DNA of 41,541 bases, taken from the NCBI RefSeq assembly GCF_001644025.1, contig NZ_LUUK01000176.1, positions 1 to 41,541 of the forward strand, written 5' to 3'. The stretch's first letter is position 1; each line of letters begins with the position of its first letter. This document shows positions 1 to 9,024 of this stretch, in pieces. This DNA comes from Methylomonas koyamae. GTDB lineage: Bacteria; Pseudomonadota; Gammaproteobacteria; Methylococcales; Methylomonadaceae. Under the pieces are notes generated by a model. The model worked only from the letters and a program-made list of their open reading frames with translations. It did not search any database and was not told where the DNA came from. Made by a program: the position numbers and the translations under genes.

Positions 1-1263
1 GCGCCGGCGGCGGCCAAGGCCGACGACCTGCAATCGTTGCCGTTCGACGAGTTGAGAACCTTTACCGAGATTTTCGGGCGGATTAAACAGGATTACGTCG
101 AACCGGTATCCGATAAAAAGTTACTGGAGGATGCGATTCGCGGCATGTTGTCCGGCCTCGATCCGCATTCGGCTTATCTGGCCAGCGAGGAATATAAAGA
201 GCTGCAAGAGGGTACGACCGGTCAATTCGGTGGGCTGGGCATCGAAGTCGGGATGGAGAACGGATTCGTGAAAGTGGTTTCGCCGATCGACGATACGCCG
301 GCTCAAAAGGCCGGCATCAAGGCTGGCGATTTGATCGTTCGCTTGGATGACAAGCCGGTCAAGGGAATGACGTTGGCGGATGCCGTGAAAGTGATGCGCG
401 GCGAACCGGGCACCGACATCGTGCTAACGGTCATCCGTGAAGGAGAGGAAGCGCCGTTGAAATTTACGCTGACCCGCGACATTATCAAGGTTAAAAGCGT
501 CAAAAACCGTTTGCTGGAGAAAAACTACGGCTACTTGCGGATCAGCAGTTTTCAATCGGGCACCGGCCAAGGCTTGCTGGACGCACTGGACGAATTGAAG
601 AAAGAAAACGAAGGCCCGCTGAAAGGCTTGGTGTTGGATTTGCGCAATAACCCCGGCGGTGTATTGAACGCGGCGGTCGATGTCAGCGATGCCTTTATCG
701 AGTCCGGTCTGATCGTCTATACCGAAGGCCGAATCAAGAATTCGGAAATGCGTTTTAATGCGACGCCGGATGACGTTATTAACGGCGCGCCCATCGTCGT
801 GCTAATTAACGGCGGCTCGGCTTCGGCATCCGAAATTGTTGCAGGAGCGCTGCAAGACCATAAGCGCGCGATCATCATGGGCGAAAAATCGTTCGGCAAG
901 GGTTCCGTGCAAACCATATTGCCTACCAGCAATGGCGCGGCGGTGAAGCTGACAACGGCCCGTTACTTCACGCCTTCGGGTCGGTCCATCCAGGCGGAAG
1001 GTATCGAACCCGACGTCACGCTGGCCCGCTTCAAGCTGGAGGCGTTGGATAAGGCCAAATTGGAGTCGATCAAGGAGGCTGATTTGACCCACCATTTGAC
1101 CAACGGGAATGCGAAACCGGATAAAAAAGCGGATGAGGACGATAAAGAAGACGCCAAGGACGTATTGCAAAAAGACGGTAGCGACACTGAAACCGAAGTG
1201 CGTGACTATCCGTTGCATGAGGCGCTGAATTTGCTGAAAGGCATCGCCATCATCAAGAAGTAG
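1..1263 (+). CDS. ctpA: C-terminal processing peptidase, S41 family (5' end outside window)
   Basis: The reading frame is open from base 1, so the N-terminus (signal peptide and start) lies upstream of the window. The visible 420 codons hold, in order, an N-terminal helical segment, a PDZ domain (GIKAGDLIVRLDDKPV) and the S41 catalytic core. The core has LDLRNNPGG, the nucleophile serine in GGSASASE (about base 820) and the general-base lysine in GEKSFGKGSVQ. The Ser-Lys pair is intact. The C-terminal tail, about 60 residues, is charged and Lys/Asp/Glu-rich. Proteases of this family act in the periplasm and trim or degrade proteins from their C-termini, typically lipoproteins and peptidoglycan enzymes. 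The size fits the short CtpA type rather than the long E. coli Prc. A strong terminator follows the stop codon. Confidence 0.93.
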   Translation, partial: APAAAKADDLQSLPFDELRTFTEIFGRIKQDYVEPVSDKKLLEDAIRGMLSGLDPHSAYLASEEYKELQEGTTGQFGGLGIEVGMENGFVKVVSPIDDTPAQKAGIKAGDLIVRLDDKPVKGMTLADAVKVMRGEPGTDIVLTVIREGEEAPLKFTLTRDIIKVKSVKNRLLEKNYGYLRISSFQSGTGQGLLDALDELKKENEGPLKGLVLDLRNNPGGVLNAAVDVSDAFIESGLIVYTEGRIKNSEMRFNATPDDVINGAPIVVLINGGSASASEIVAGALQDHKRAIIMGEKSFGKGSVQTILPTSNGAAVKLTTARYFTPSGRSIQAEGIEPDVTLARFKLEALDKAKLESIKEADLTHHLTNGNAKPDKKADEDDKEDAKDVLQKDGSDTETEVRDYPLHEALNLLKGIAIIKK

Positions 1264-1282
1264 GCGGCTGCGTAGTCGCATA

Positions 1283-1318
1283 AAAAACCCGGCTGGCCGA
1301 GAGGTCGCCGGGTTTTTG
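1283..1318 (+). terminator. Rho-independent terminator after ctpA
   Basis: An inverted repeat (AACCCGGC / GCCGGGTT with a short loop) is followed by a T-run, 20 bases after the ctpA stop. An A-run lies on the other side, so it may also end transcription of the converging DUF934 gene. Confidence 0.8.
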
Positions 1319-1372
1319 TTTGTTTACGGCGCGGCGTTTAAACGTCCGCCCCGAGTAGTGGTGTGGGTGGCT

Positions 1373-1828
1373 TCAACGAGCCGAGGGTTGATAGGTAACG
1401 CTAAAATCGTTAAACGCTGCCAAGGCGACTTGGGCTTGCGCTTCATCCGCTAGCGCGAAAGTGTCAACGCCCACGCGGGAAAGGTAAAAAACCTGATCCG
1501 CCGAAAATTGGCCGACAGCCCTGATTTCGCTCCTGTACCCGTATTTATCGCGCAACAACCGGACCAGGGAAAAGCCTCGGCCGTCCGTGAAGGTTGGGAA
1601 ATCCACCTCGATCAGCGACAAATTGGGTAGGTCGCCGGCGAGGTCGCCGATATTGTCATCAGGCTCGATGCGCACGCCGGTTTGACCTGTCCGGCCGGAA
1701 AGGACGGCTTTGTCGTTCAGCCAGCGTTGAAGAGTCACGGTGACGTCGCTATCGCCGGGGATCTCGGCATCGTCAGCGAGAAACCGCCAGGCGTCCGTGG
1801 TTAATGTACGGTCTTTAATGATTTGCAT
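1373..1828 (-). CDS. DUF934 family protein, sulfite-reduction associated
   Basis: This 151-residue protein starts at the ATG at 1828, which overlaps the end of the sulfite reductase gene by 14 bases, so the two are very likely translationally coupled. A longer frame continues upstream but only by running antisense-like through the reductase gene; its N-terminus is Arg/Ser-rich and not protein-like. The body contains SLIEVDFPTFTDGRGFSLVRLLRD and the tail NDFSVTYQPSAR, typical of DUF934 proteins. These small proteins almost always sit directly downstream of CysI-type reductases in proteobacteria and are annotated as probably involved in sulfite reduction. No catalytic residues are established for the family, so the role (assembly or electron delivery) is inference from context. 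Confidence 0.85.
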   Translation of the reverse strand: MQIIKDRTLTTDAWRFLADDAEIPGDSDVTVTLQRWLNDKAVLSGRTGQTGVRIEPDDNIGDLAGDLPNLSLIEVDFPTFTDGRGFSLVRLLRDKYGYRSEIRAVGQFSADQVFYLSRVGVDTFALADEAQAQVALAAFNDFSVTYQPSAR

Positions 1829-3467
1829 AAACTTTTGCTTTGAATGGTTCCAGGCCAACGCGGTAGACGGTTTGCAGAAAAGCTTCGTTTTCCTGACGCA
1901 GTTGCAAGTAGACATCGAGTATCGTTGTGATCGCGGCCGTGATTTGGGCTTTGGCGATTGCCGGACCCAGGCGTTCGCCGATCGCCGCGTCATTTTCCGA
2001 CGAGCCGCCGAGCGTGATTTGGTACCACTCTTCGCCATGCTTGTCGACGCCTAGAATGCCGATGTGGCCGACGCTTTGATGGGCGCAGCCGTTCATGCAG
2101 CCTGACATGTTGATCTTCAGGTCGCCGACGTCATGGATATAATCGATATCGTCCAGGGCTTCGTTGATTTCCTTGGCCACGCCGATCGATCCGGCGTTGG
2201 CCAGCGAGCAAAAGTCCAGTCCGGGGCAGCAGATCATGTCGGTGACGGTGCCGATATTCGGCGTGGCTAGCTTAAGCGCGTCCAATTGCCGCCAGAGTTG
2301 GTACAGACTGGCTTGCTCGACATCGGCCAGCACCAGATTTTGCCGGTGCGTGCTTCTGATTTCGCCGAAGCTGAAGCGATCGGCAAGCTCTGCCAATGCG
2401 TCTAGTTGTTCCGAGGTAATGTCGCCGGGTGGCGAATCCGGCGCTTTCAACGACACGTAAACCCCGCGATAGCCCGGGATTTTGTGCTCGACGGTATTGT
2501 GCTTCACCCACTTCGCAAAACGGCCGTCCTCGGCTTGTTTCGCCGAAAAGCCGGTATCGTCGCCGGTAAAGTCGCGGTAGGGTGGTGGCGCGAATTGGGC
2601 CTTGATTTCCTCGATACGCTCGTCGCCGAGCACCAAGGAATCGCGGATTCTGAGCCATTCCTCCTCGACCATCGCCGTAAATTTTTCCAATCCGGTTTCC
2701 TTGACCAGGATCTTGATGCGGGCCTTGTATTTGTTGTCGCGCCGACCAAACAAGTTGTAAATCCGCACAATGGCTTCCAGGTAGGACAGCAAATGCTTTT
2801 TCTCCAGAAAGCCTTTGACGGTTTGACCGATAATCGGCGTTCTGCCCAAGCCGCCACCCGCCAAAATTCTAAAGCCGGTTTCACCCTGCTCATTTTTTAT
2901 CAGGTAGACCCCGATATCGTGGAATTGCACGGCGGCGCGATCATGACCGGCGCCGCTGACCGCGATCTTGAATTTACGTGGCAAATACGCGAACTCCGGG
3001 TGCAAGGTTGTCCATTGCCGAATAAGTTCGCAATAAGGGCGCGGATCTTCTATCTCGTCCCGGCATATGCCTGCCAAATGATCCGAGGTGGTGTTGCGCA
3101 GGCAGTTGCCGCTGGTTTGAATCGCATGCATTTGCACGGTCGCGAGCTCTGCGAGTAAATCGGGTACTCGGGAAAGTTCCGGCCAGTTGTATTGAACGTT
3201 TTGGCGTGTCGTAAAATGGCAATAGCCGCGATCATAGTCGCGTGCCACCGACGCAAGTTTGCGTAATTGTCGAGACGACAGTAATCCGTAAGGCACCGCG
3301 ACACGCAACATTGGCGCGTGCGTTTGGATATAAAGGCCGTTCATTAGGCGTAGCGCGCGGAACTGATCGGGGTCCAATTCTCCGTTCAAAAATCGCTCGG
3401 TCTGCCCGCGGAACTGCCGGACTCGCTCTTCGATAAGTGTTTGATCTCTTTGATTGTATTGATACAT
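1815..3467 (-). CDS. cysI: Sulfite/nitrite reductase, siroheme and 4Fe-4S hemoprotein
   Basis: This 550-residue protein has the repeated ferredoxin-like/siroheme architecture of the sulfite and nitrite reductase family. The cluster ligands are visible as C414-x5-C420 (CCPGLDFC) and C457-x3-C461 (SGCMNGC), the shared 4Fe-4S/siroheme motif. Arg/Lys-rich siroheme-binding segments (HFTTRQNVQYNW, IRSTHRQNLVLADV) are also present. It catalyses six-electron reduction of sulfite to sulfide in assimilatory sulfur metabolism, or nitrite to ammonia in some members. The DUF934 partner favours the sulfite role. The length matches the pseudomonad-type CysI. It is the first gene of a two-gene unit whose promoter probably lies in the gap shared with the divergent nhaD. 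Confidence 0.92.
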   Translation of the reverse strand: MYQYNQRDQTLIEERVRQFRGQTERFLNGELDPDQFRALRLMNGLYIQTHAPMLRVAVPYGLLSSRQLRKLASVARDYDRGYCHFTTRQNVQYNWPELSRVPDLLAELATVQMHAIQTSGNCLRNTTSDHLAGICRDEIEDPRPYCELIRQWTTLHPEFAYLPRKFKIAVSGAGHDRAAVQFHDIGVYLIKNEQGETGFRILAGGGLGRTPIIGQTVKGFLEKKHLLSYLEAIVRIYNLFGRRDNKYKARIKILVKETGLEKFTAMVEEEWLRIRDSLVLGDERIEEIKAQFAPPPYRDFTGDDTGFSAKQAEDGRFAKWVKHNTVEHKIPGYRGVYVSLKAPDSPPGDITSEQLDALAELADRFSFGEIRSTHRQNLVLADVEQASLYQLWRQLDALKLATPNIGTVTDMICCPGLDFCSLANAGSIGVAKEINEALDDIDYIHDVGDLKINMSGCMNGCAHQSVGHIGILGVDKHGEEWYQITLGGSSENDAAIGERLGPAIAKAQITAAITTILDVYLQLRQENEAFLQTVYRVGLEPFKAKVYANH

Positions 3468-3514
3468 TTAGGTGGGCGGATCGCTTTACTGACTAATTTG
3501 ATAGGTAATTGAAT

Positions 3515-3543
3515 ATTATACTCGCTGGGATTAAATGACAAAG
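3515..3543 (-). promoter_or_regulatory. Putative promoter for cysI-DUF934
   Basis: On the minus strand a perfect TATAAT (3515-3520) lies about 45 bases upstream of the cysI start. A loose TTGT-type -35 sits 16-17 bases further up. This is assigned by consensus only; no activator site could be identified. Confidence 0.4.
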
Positions 3544-3626
3544 AATATTGTATGGTGGTACCATGCCCGGTTAGATTTTTCCGCTTTTGATAACGACTAG
3601 AACATATAGAGGATAAGGGGGCTATC

Positions 3627-4988
3627 TTGTTGCGCGCACTGTTGATTTTGGCCGGTTTGTTGTTCCTACCGGAACTCGCCATGGCCGAAGAATTTAAGAA
3701 TCTGGGGCTGACCGGAACCGAGCGGGGCGTCTATACCGTTCTGATTTTCCTGGTTGCATACGGTTTCGTGATGGCCGAGGAATTTACTCATTTGCGCAAA
3801 TCGAAACCGGTCATATTCGCGGCGGCGGTCATTTGGGCGCACGTGGCGATTTTGGCTCACGACGCCGGCGTATCCGGCGAAGAGCTGCACAGCGCATTCG
3901 AGCACGACCTCAAGGAATATGCCGAATTGATGCTGTTCCTGCTGGTGGCGATGACGTATATCAATACCATGGCCGAGCGCAACGTCTTCGAAGCGTTACG
4001 ATCCTGGTTGATCAGAAAGCAGTTCGGCTACAAACAGCTGTTCTGGATCACCGGCATCATCACCTTTTTCCTGTCCTCGGTAGCCGACAACCTGACGTCT
4101 GCCTTGCTGGTCGGCGCCGTGGTCATGGCGGTCGGCGCGGATAACGAAAAATTCGTCTCTGTCGGTTTCGTCAATTTGGTGATTGCCGCGAATGCCGGCG
4201 GCGCGTTTTGCCCATTCGGCGACATTACGACCCTGATGGTTTGGCAAGCCGGTTATGCCGAATTTTTCGACTTCTTCAAGTTGTTCATTCCTTCGGTCGT
4301 GAATTTCGTGGTGCCGGCGTTTTTCATGGCGCAAGCGGTTCCAAGCGGGCAGCCTGAAGCAACCAACGAGGCCGCTGTTGAATTGAAGCCCGGTGGTTGG
4401 GTGGTGTGCGGTTTGTTTGGCGTTACCATCGGTTTGGCGGTTAGCTTCAAACAGTTTCTGCATTTGCCGCCGTTCATGGGCATGATGGCGGGTTTGTCCA
4501 TCCTGATGCTATTCATTTATTACGTAAAGGTTCGTTTCTCCGCGGCTGATGAAGTGCGTCTCGATGTCTTTGATCGGGTAAAAGAAGCTGAGTGGGATAC
4601 GTTGCTGTTTTTCTTCGGCGTGGTTTTCGCTGTCGGCGGTCTGGGTTACATCGGTTATCTGGAGTTGCTGTCTGCCGCGATGTACGACGGCTTGGGCCAA
4701 ACCACCGCCAACATCCTGGTCGGTGTGATATCCGCCGTCGTCGATAACATTCCGGTGATGTTCGCGGTGCTGAACATGAATCTGGACATGGACTTGTACC
4801 AATGGTTGTTGGTGACATTGACGGCTGGCGTCGGCGGTTCGCTGTTTTCGGTCGGATCGGCCGCGGGTGTGGCGCTGATGGGGCAGTCCAATCATAAGTA
4901 CACCTTCTTCAGTCACTTGAAATGGACGCCGGTTATCGCCGCCGGCTATGCGGCTAGTATTTTGACCCATTATCTGATCAACGGCTAA
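3627..4988 (+). CDS. nhaD: Na+/H+ antiporter, NhaD type
   Basis: This 453-residue polytopic inner-membrane protein has about 12 hydrophobic segments. The N-terminus reads like a cleavable signal sequence (LLILAGLLFLPELAMAEE), as is usual for NhaD. The membrane core includes the conserved polar stretches SVADNLTSALLVGAVV and SAVVDNIPVMFAVL, where buried Asp and Asn residues are expected to bind the exchanged ion, and GGAFCPFGDITTLMVW. The protein should export Na+ or Li+ in exchange for protons. I chose the TTG at 3627 because a GGGGG purine tract sits 6 bases before it; a second TTG follows immediately. The gene is divergent from cysI, with a 159-base shared upstream region. Confidence 0.9.
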   Translation: MLRALLILAGLLFLPELAMAEEFKNLGLTGTERGVYTVLIFLVAYGFVMAEEFTHLRKSKPVIFAAAVIWAHVAILAHDAGVSGEELHSAFEHDLKEYAELMLFLLVAMTYINTMAERNVFEALRSWLIRKQFGYKQLFWITGIITFFLSSVADNLTSALLVGAVVMAVGADNEKFVSVGFVNLVIAANAGGAFCPFGDITTLMVWQAGYAEFFDFFKLFIPSVVNFVVPAFFMAQAVPSGQPEATNEAAVELKPGGWVVCGLFGVTIGLAVSFKQFLHLPPFMGMMAGLSILMLFIYYVKVRFSAADEVRLDVFDRVKEAEWDTLLFFFGVVFAVGGLGYIGYLELLSAAMYDGLGQTTANILVGVISAVVDNIPVMFAVLNMNLDMDLYQWLLVTLTAGVGGSLFSVGSAAGVALMGQSNHKYTFFSHLKWTPVIAAGYAASILTHYLING

Positions 4989-5029
4989 GCGCCGTCGGTC
5001 GGATTGTCGTTGTAAACCAAGGAAAGCGC

Positions 5030-6373
5030 GTGTCAAATACTTCTGGTAGTTGGCACAGCGCTTTTTTTGTTTATACCCGGCCGAGGGTCGCGGCGATGAT
5101 CTTTCTGGGTTTTTCGGCCGGCCTGCCTTTTTCGTTGATTTCGACCACGCTCTCCGCTTGGCTGGCCGACGAACACGTCGATTTGTCGGTCATCGGCTAC
5201 TTCAGCTTGGTCGGCGTCGCTTATTCCGTCAAAGTGTTGTGGGCGCCGGTGGTCGATCGTTTGCCGCTACCACTTTTGGATTCCTGGCTAGGGCGGCGGC
5301 GTAGTTGGATGCTGAGCGCGCAACTCGGCATCGCGGTTGGCCTGTGGGCGATCAGCGGTGCGGATGTGGTAGGTCACTTGGCGGATGTCGCATTGCTGGC
5401 CGTATTGGTGGCTTTTTGCTCGGCGACCCAGGATATCGCCATCGATGCCTATCGAATCGAGGCGGCCGCTGTCCGCTTTCAAGGCGCGATGGCCGCCATG
5501 TATGTATTTGGATATCGCTTGTCGTTATTGGCCGCCGGAGCCGGTGTTTTTTATATCGCCGAATTCGCCAGTTGGCGATTGGCTTACCAAGTCATGGCCG
5601 CGTCGATGTTGTTGGGCATCATCACGACGCTGTTGGTCAAAGAGCCGTCTCACAAGCAAGCGGCTGAAGAACGGCAGCTGGAAGCATCGCTTGAATCGGC
5701 GCTGGGTATTGCCGATTTGTCTTCGCCCCTCAAGCGCTTGACGGGTTGGCTGTCGGACGCGGTGCTTAGTCCGTTTGTCGAGTTTTTCCAGCGAAACGGC
5801 AGAACCGGGTTGCTGATATTGCTGCTGATCGCGGTTTACAAGATGAGCGACATCGCGATGGGCGTGATGGCAAACCCCTTTTATCTGGAACTGGGTTTCA
5901 GTAAAAAGGATATTGCCGACGTCAGCAAAATTTTCGGTTTTTTCATGACCATCCTCGGTACTTCGCTGGGTGGGGTTCTGGTGATGAAGTTCGGCATCAT
6001 GCGACCGCTGTTGCTCGGGGCCGTGATTGTAGCCGCCACCAATTTGCTGTTCGCCGCATTGGCGGTCGTCGAGCCGGATACCCGCTTATTGGCCGGCGTA
6101 ATCAGTGCCGACAACCTTAGCGGCGGCATTGCCTCGGCGGCTTTCATCGCCTATCTGTCCAGTCTGACCAATACGGCTTACACCGCCACCCAATACGCTT
6201 TGTTCAGCTCGTTGATGACCTTGCCGGCCAAATTGATCGGCAGTATATCCGGCGAAGTGGTCGCGCAGTTCGGTTACCATGCTTTTTTCGTGTATTCAGC
6301 CGTGATCGGCCTGCCTGGGGTAGTGTTGGTGCTTGTGCTGATGCGCTTGCCGACGGCCAGCCCGGACAAATAA
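5030..6373 (+). CDS. ampG: AmpG-like muropeptide/MFS permease
   Basis: This 447-residue major facilitator protein has about 12 to 14 hydrophobic segments. The N-terminal signature GFSAGLPFSLISTTLSAWL, the first-loop VDRLPLP, and the stretch FCSATQDIAIDAYRIE are typical of AmpG. AmpG imports anhydromuropeptides released by cell-wall turnover for recycling. The GTG at 5030 follows an AAGGAAA ribosome-binding site at the right distance. The gene begins 41 bases after nhaD and could be co-transcribed with it. The next gene, on the other strand, encodes a lytic transglycosylase, which would generate AmpG substrates. The functional link is inference. Confidence 0.85.
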   Translation: MSNTSGSWHSAFFVYTRPRVAAMIFLGFSAGLPFSLISTTLSAWLADEHVDLSVIGYFSLVGVAYSVKVLWAPVVDRLPLPLLDSWLGRRRSWMLSAQLGIAVGLWAISGADVVGHLADVALLAVLVAFCSATQDIAIDAYRIEAAAVRFQGAMAAMYVFGYRLSLLAAGAGVFYIAEFASWRLAYQVMAASMLLGIITTLLVKEPSHKQAAEERQLEASLESALGIADLSSPLKRLTGWLSDAVLSPFVEFFQRNGRTGLLILLLIAVYKMSDIAMGVMANPFYLELGFSKKDIADVSKIFGFFMTILGTSLGGVLVMKFGIMRPLLLGAVIVAATNLLFAALAVVEPDTRLLAGVISADNLSGGIASAAFIAYLSSLTNTAYTATQYALFSSLMTLPAKLIGSISGEVVAQFGYHAFFVYSAVIGLPGVVLVLVLMRLPTASPDK

Positions 6374-6548
6374 CAGCGGATATGGCGACATGCGATACAA
6401 GCTAACTTGCCTAACCCAGGTCCAAGATCGGCCAATGAGCGGTTATTGGCAACCCGAGAAATTCGAATATCGTAGATCTTCAAATCCGCGGAGTTTCCGC
6501 TGACCCATTTCAGCCGACTTCGCGCGGCTCGCGTTTAAGCCCTCGCGA

Positions 6549-7646
6549 TCAAAACCCCGGTATGCCAAGCTGCTGGATTTTGACGGCATTATCGCCTTCT
6601 TCGTAGGCCAACAATTTGCCGTCCCGCTGCCACAGTTTGAAAGCCAGGGCGTAGGACAAAACCCGGATCGGATAATCGCGCGGCAAGGTTTGCAGATAGG
6701 GTTGCATCGTCACGAAATCGGTCGCGCCGTATTGCTGCATGATGAAGCGCAAACCACCGTTGCGCGGGCCGATGTTGTAAGCCAGCAAACCCAGAAACAA
6801 ATCGCCGCGCATTTCCTCAAGATAGTGCTTTAACGTGGCGGCCGCCAGATAAGCGTTATGGCGCGGATCGTTCACTTGCGGCTCCGTCACATCGAGCAAA
6901 TCGGCGGTTCGACGGGTGATGAACTGGGGGACGGCGGTAATCTGAAACAAGCCTTTACCGCCGTCATGACTGTCGCGCGGTAAAAACGACGATTCGGTGG
7001 CGGCTACCCCCAGCAACAGGTACTCGTCGACGCCGATGGCGTCGGCGGCTTCGCGGATCGCCGAACGGTAGGCGTCGGCGCGTTGCAGCAGTTTTTGCAG
7101 GCCGCCGATTTCGTGGCGACGGTAAGCGGCGTAAACCTGGTGAGCCAGCGTCACTCGCTCAGCCTCGGACTTGCCGCCAACCAACGTGCGAAAGTGGCCG
7201 AATACCGGGGTATAGCCGTCGTGAAACACAAACCACAGCATCCCCAGCGCCAGGCTCAGCGCCAGGCCGGCCGGCAGCTGCGCCAACCGCCGCGCCAATG
7301 GCACGCGCAATTGATACCAGCCGACCAACAACAAGGCCGCTGTCACGATCAACGCCACGACGCCGCCGGCAAACGGTAGCAAGCTGCTAAAAAATCCCGA
7401 GCCGGATAACCAGCTCGCTGAATAGCCCAGCACCACCATCGTCGCCAACACGGCGGCCAAGCCCAATCCGACGGCTTCGGCCGCCAGCAAACGCCAGTCG
7501 GATGGCGGGGCCGGCGGCGGTTTACGCCGAGGTTTGCGAGCGGATGGCCCCGCAGGCTTCGGTTTGCGAGCCGGCGCGGCGAGTTTCTTGGGCTTAACGG
7601 CAACGGGTCTGGACATCGTGAGCGAATCGGGTGCGGGTTCTGGCAT
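6549..7646 (-). CDS. Membrane-anchored lytic transglycosylase (SLT domain)
   Basis: This 365-residue protein begins with a Lys/Arg/Pro-rich cytoplasmic tail (residues 1-50). Three transmembrane segments follow at about 57-75, 88-109 and 122-141, then a periplasmic transglycosylase domain. The catalytic glutamate is E218 in GVAATESSFLPRDS, followed by the family motifs GKGLFQIT, AYLAAATLKHYL and LLAYNIGP. Enzymes of this family cleave the MurNAc-GlcNAc bond to give 1,6-anhydro muropeptides. The three-helix anchor is unusual for soluble or lipoprotein Slt/Mlt enzymes. A second ATG at residue 11 is an alternative start. The gene converges on ampG with 175 bases between, in which I see no feature. 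Confidence 0.85.
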   Translation of the reverse strand: MPEPAPDSLTMSRPVAVKPKKLAAPARKPKPAGPSARKPRRKPPPAPPSDWRLLAAEAVGLGLAAVLATMVVLGYSASWLSGSGFFSSLLPFAGGVVALIVTAALLLVGWYQLRVPLARRLAQLPAGLALSLALGMLWFVFHDGYTPVFGHFRTLVGGKSEAERVTLAHQVYAAYRRHEIGGLQKLLQRADAYRSAIREAADAIGVDEYLLLGVAATESSFLPRDSHDGGKGLFQITAVPQFITRRTADLLDVTEPQVNDPRHNAYLAAATLKHYLEEMRGDLFLGLLAYNIGPRNGGLRFIMQQYGATDFVTMQPYLQTLPRDYPIRVLSYALAFKLWQRDGKLLAYEEGDNAVKIQQLGIPGF

Positions 7647-7895
7647 TGTGGCCGGTAAATCGTCTATGCTCGTCGGTCAACGCAACCAGCTTGAGATGAG
7701 ATCATGGTAACACCAGGCCGACCGGGCGGCGAATCGGCCGATTACCGAACGAATGTTTCAATGATGTCCTTACATTCCAAACTGACGGCCTCGGTTGAGC
7801 GGCTTGGTCCCGATTGGGTTCTTGGCCGCTCGGTTGGCGATTCTCGGGACGCCTCCGAACCGTTTCGCGGTTCGCCTGAAATGCCGCGGTAGTCA

Positions 7896-8906
7896 ATGTC
7901 CAACGAATTCCGCCCAGCTTGGTGGCTGAACAACCGCCATTTGCAAACTATCTATCCAGCCTTGCTGCGCCGCGTCGAAGCACCGATCGACTTGCGGCGC
8001 GAGCGATTGGAGACGTCGGACGGCGATTTCGTCGATTTGGATTGGCTCTACGACCGGCAACCCACACTGGCGATCTTGCTGCACGGCCTAGCCGGCAGCA
8101 GCCGTTCGGGTTATATCGCCGGCGTGCAGCGGCGACTCCGTCAACTCGGCATCGGCAGCGTAGCCCTGAATTTTCGCGGTTGCGGCGGCGAGATGAATCG
8201 GCTGGCGCGCTGCTATCATTCCGGCGACACCGAGGATGTGGATTTTCTCTACCGCACGTTGCGTCGGCGCCTGCCGGATACCGCGCTGGCGGCCGTCGGA
8301 TTTTCGCTGGGTGGCAACGTGTTGCTGAAGTGGTTGGGTGAACGGCACGATTCGATTGAGTTGCGCGGTGCCGTCGCGGTGTCCGTGCCGTTGATGCTGA
8401 ATTTGTGCGCCGACCGCTTGGATAGCGGCCTATCCAGAATCTATCGAGATTATCTATTGCGCGAGCTAAAACAATACATCGTCGCCAAGCGCCGCCATCT
8501 GCACCGCCTGGGCCGTATCGAACAAGCCGGCTTGCTCGACGACTTGGGCGATCTGGCGCCGATCCGTTCGTTTTGGGAATACGACGACCGGGTGGTGGCG
8601 CGGCTGCACGGTTTCAGCGACGCGCACGATTACTACCGACGCTCCAGTTCGCGCCAATTTCTGGGACGAATCGAGGTTCCAACCTTGATTCTGCAGGCCG
8701 AGGACGACCCGTTCATGACGCCGGCGGTGCTACCGGCCGCCGCCGAGTTGGCGTCCGGCGTGACGTTGCAGGTTTGTGGCGGCGGCGGCCACGTCGGCTT
8801 CGTAGGCGGCCGTTTGCCGTGGCGGCCGGCATTTTGGCTGGAGCAACGAATCGGCGATTTTCTGCTCGCGCACTTACCGGAAAGTCGCCGCGAAACCGGT
8901 GGATAA
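7896..8906 (+). CDS. YheT-like alpha/beta hydrolase
   Basis: This 336-residue protein matches the YheT/AB-hydrolase-4 family. The N-terminal RPAWWLNNRHLQTIYPAL is the family hallmark. LHGLAGSS forms the oxyanion region. The nucleophile elbow is GFSLGG, and the acid and base of the triad are expected in LQAEDDPFM and GGGGHVGFV. Family members are cytosolic esterases or hydrolases without a firmly known substrate in bacteria. The 249-base gap upstream holds only a low-quality open frame. A spacing of 118 bases to moaA, with a likely promoter in between, suggests separate transcription. Confidence 0.85.
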   Translation: MSNEFRPAWWLNNRHLQTIYPALLRRVEAPIDLRRERLETSDGDFVDLDWLYDRQPTLAILLHGLAGSSRSGYIAGVQRRLRQLGIGSVALNFRGCGGEMNRLARCYHSGDTEDVDFLYRTLRRRLPDTALAAVGFSLGGNVLLKWLGERHDSIELRGAVAVSVPLMLNLCADRLDSGLSRIYRDYLLRELKQYIVAKRRHLHRLGRIEQAGLLDDLGDLAPIRSFWEYDDRVVARLHGFSDAHDYYRRSSSRQFLGRIEVPTLILQAEDDPFMTPAVLPAAAELASGVTLQVCGGGGHVGFVGGRLPWRPAFWLEQRIGDFLLAHLPESRRETGG

Positions 8907-8991
8907 CTGAACCCATCCCGTCCACCAAGGTCTATCGCCGCACTTTCAGCCGAGCTTGGCCGCCGTAACTGGCCGCCGCGCGACTCTGTGG

Positions 8992-8997
8992 TAGAAT
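8992..8997 (+). promoter_or_regulatory. Putative -10 element for moaA
   Basis: TAGAAT lies 28 bases before the moaA ATG, in a locally AT-rich stretch inside otherwise GC-rich DNA. No good -35 was found, so this is tentative. No molybdenum-cofactor riboswitch could be recognised in the short leader. Confidence 0.3.
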
Positions 8998-9024
8998 TTT
9001 TGCCTCTTTTCCCGGACGATTTCG

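Noticed and set aside
7704-7892. 62-codon plus-strand frame before the YheT-like gene
   Set aside because: No ribosome-binding site, no protein-like pattern, and the opposite strand is equally open.
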